In this document: positions 15,322 through 15,660 of the stretch, piece by piece
How positions within the stretch are numbered: the stretch's first letter is position 1
How the letters are laid out: every line of letters starts with the position of its first letter
From: Sediminibacterium sp.
GTDB lineage: Bacteria > Bacteroidota > Bacteroidia > Chitinophagales > Chitinophagaceae
Length of the DNA stretch: 15,660 nt
Reading direction: 5' to 3'
NCBI GenBank assembly: GCA_017987615.1
Contig: JAGNTI010000007.1
Coordinates: forward strand, 1-15,660
Position numbers and translations under genes: made by a program
The notes under the pieces: model-generated
Told to the model about the DNA's origin: nothing
The model's database searches: none
What the model saw: the letters and a program-made list of their open reading frames with translations, nothing else

Positions 15322-15660
15322 ATGACAAAGTTCCTATTTATTGCCGCAACTGTTTTGTGCCTTAGCTGTAATTCGGCTCAAAAAACACCCGATATCACTG
15401 CTATCGATGTGCCACTTACAACGGTTCGGTATGAGCAGTCTTTTTTTAAAATTGACACTTTGCGTTTGGATGTTTCTTTGCAAAAATTAGCTGGACAAGA
15501 ACCCTTATTCACGCAAGATTTTTTATATAATATTTTAGCAACTACACCACAAACAGCGGTAAAAGATGTGCCTCAATTTATGAGCGCATACCAATCCATG
15601 TTCAAACAAACCAGTACTCAATTTGCTTCTATTAAAACCGAAGAAGCTGCCATTAAAGAA
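15322..15660 (+). CDS. gldB: GldB-like gliding-motility/type IX secretion lipoprotein (5' part)
   Basis: The frame runs from the ATG at 15322 through the window end, giving 113 residues of a longer protein. The N terminus (MTKFLFIAATVLCLSCNS) is a lipoprotein signal peptide with a likely lipidated Cys16, although Cys at -3 is not the usual Leu. After a short linker come RYEQSFFKIDT and LQKLAGQEPLFTQDFLYNILATTPQ, which resemble the conserved start of GldB (an ER-D-FF-hydrophobic-D pattern, then a DFLYNIL block). GldB is a membrane lipoprotein needed for gliding in Flavobacterium, linked to the type IX secretion machinery. The location beside nadE agrees with this. The 3' part is outside the window, so the call rests on the N-terminal quarter to third. 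Confidence 0.7.
   Translation, partial: MTKFLFIAATVLCLSCNSAQKTPDITAIDVPLTTVRYEQSFFKIDTLRLDVSLQKLAGQEPLFTQDFLYNILATTPQTAVKDVPQFMSAYQSMFKQTSTQFASIKTEEAAIKE

Noticed and set aside
1..15660. Mobile elements, CRISPR arrays, defence islands, tRNA or rRNA genes
   Set aside because: No transposase, integrase, repeat-spacer pattern, target-site duplication or recognisable RNA gene fold was seen; gene content is core metabolism and envelope synthesis. The PglZ domain here is part of PorX and not of a BREX phage-defence cluster.

Overview
The window looks like chromosomal, moderately AT-rich DNA from a member of the Bacteroidota, most likely a Chitinophagaceae-like lineage (the phylum is a confident call, the family a guess). 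Supporting signs are a fused LpxC-FabZ protein, a PorX-type response regulator with a PglZ domain, a GldB-like lipoprotein next to nadE, and promoters of the Bacteroidota type (TTG, about 19 bases, TAnnTTTG) instead of sigma70 boxes. No mobile element, CRISPR array, tRNA, rRNA or integration scar was seen. Almost all of the sequence is ordinary core-genome coding DNA.

Layout. 1-117: the 3' end of an unrecognised plus-strand gene, which overlaps anmK tail to tail. 101-6462: a tightly packed minus-strand operon read in the order HD-domain phosphohydrolase, lpxD, lpxC-fabZ, lpxA, ABC ATPase, anmK. It holds three early lipid A steps and the FabZ dehydratase, with a peptidoglycan-recycling kinase at the end. 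A good promoter lies at 6504-6533 and a possible second one, overlapped by a palindrome, lies in front of lpxC-fabZ. 6582-8144: porX, read divergently. 8171-10186: a three-gene plus-strand operon (92-residue unknown protein, PhnP-like metallo-hydrolase, membrane-anchored helix-hairpin-helix protein) with a near-consensus promoter. Its terminator-like hairpin lies inside the last codons of the last gene. 10235-10363: a compact orphan unit with its own promoter and a strong intrinsic terminator, with no recognised gene between them. It is a candidate small RNA or 25-codon ORF. 10426-12243: pyrD then terC on the minus strand. 12345-13520: a thiolase, whose stop codon directly abuts the stop codon of nadE (13521-15200, minus). 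15322-end: the start of a gldB-like lipoprotein gene.

How the genes fit together. The lpx cluster makes the early outer-membrane lipid A intermediates. PorX and GldB belong to type IX secretion and gliding, so the cell probably has that system. PyrD, NadE and the thiolase are housekeeping metabolism. The least explained parts are the orphan unit at 10235-10363, the terminator embedded in coding sequence at 10135-10177, the permease-less ABC ATPase with altered catalytic loops, and the small unknown protein at 8228-8506.
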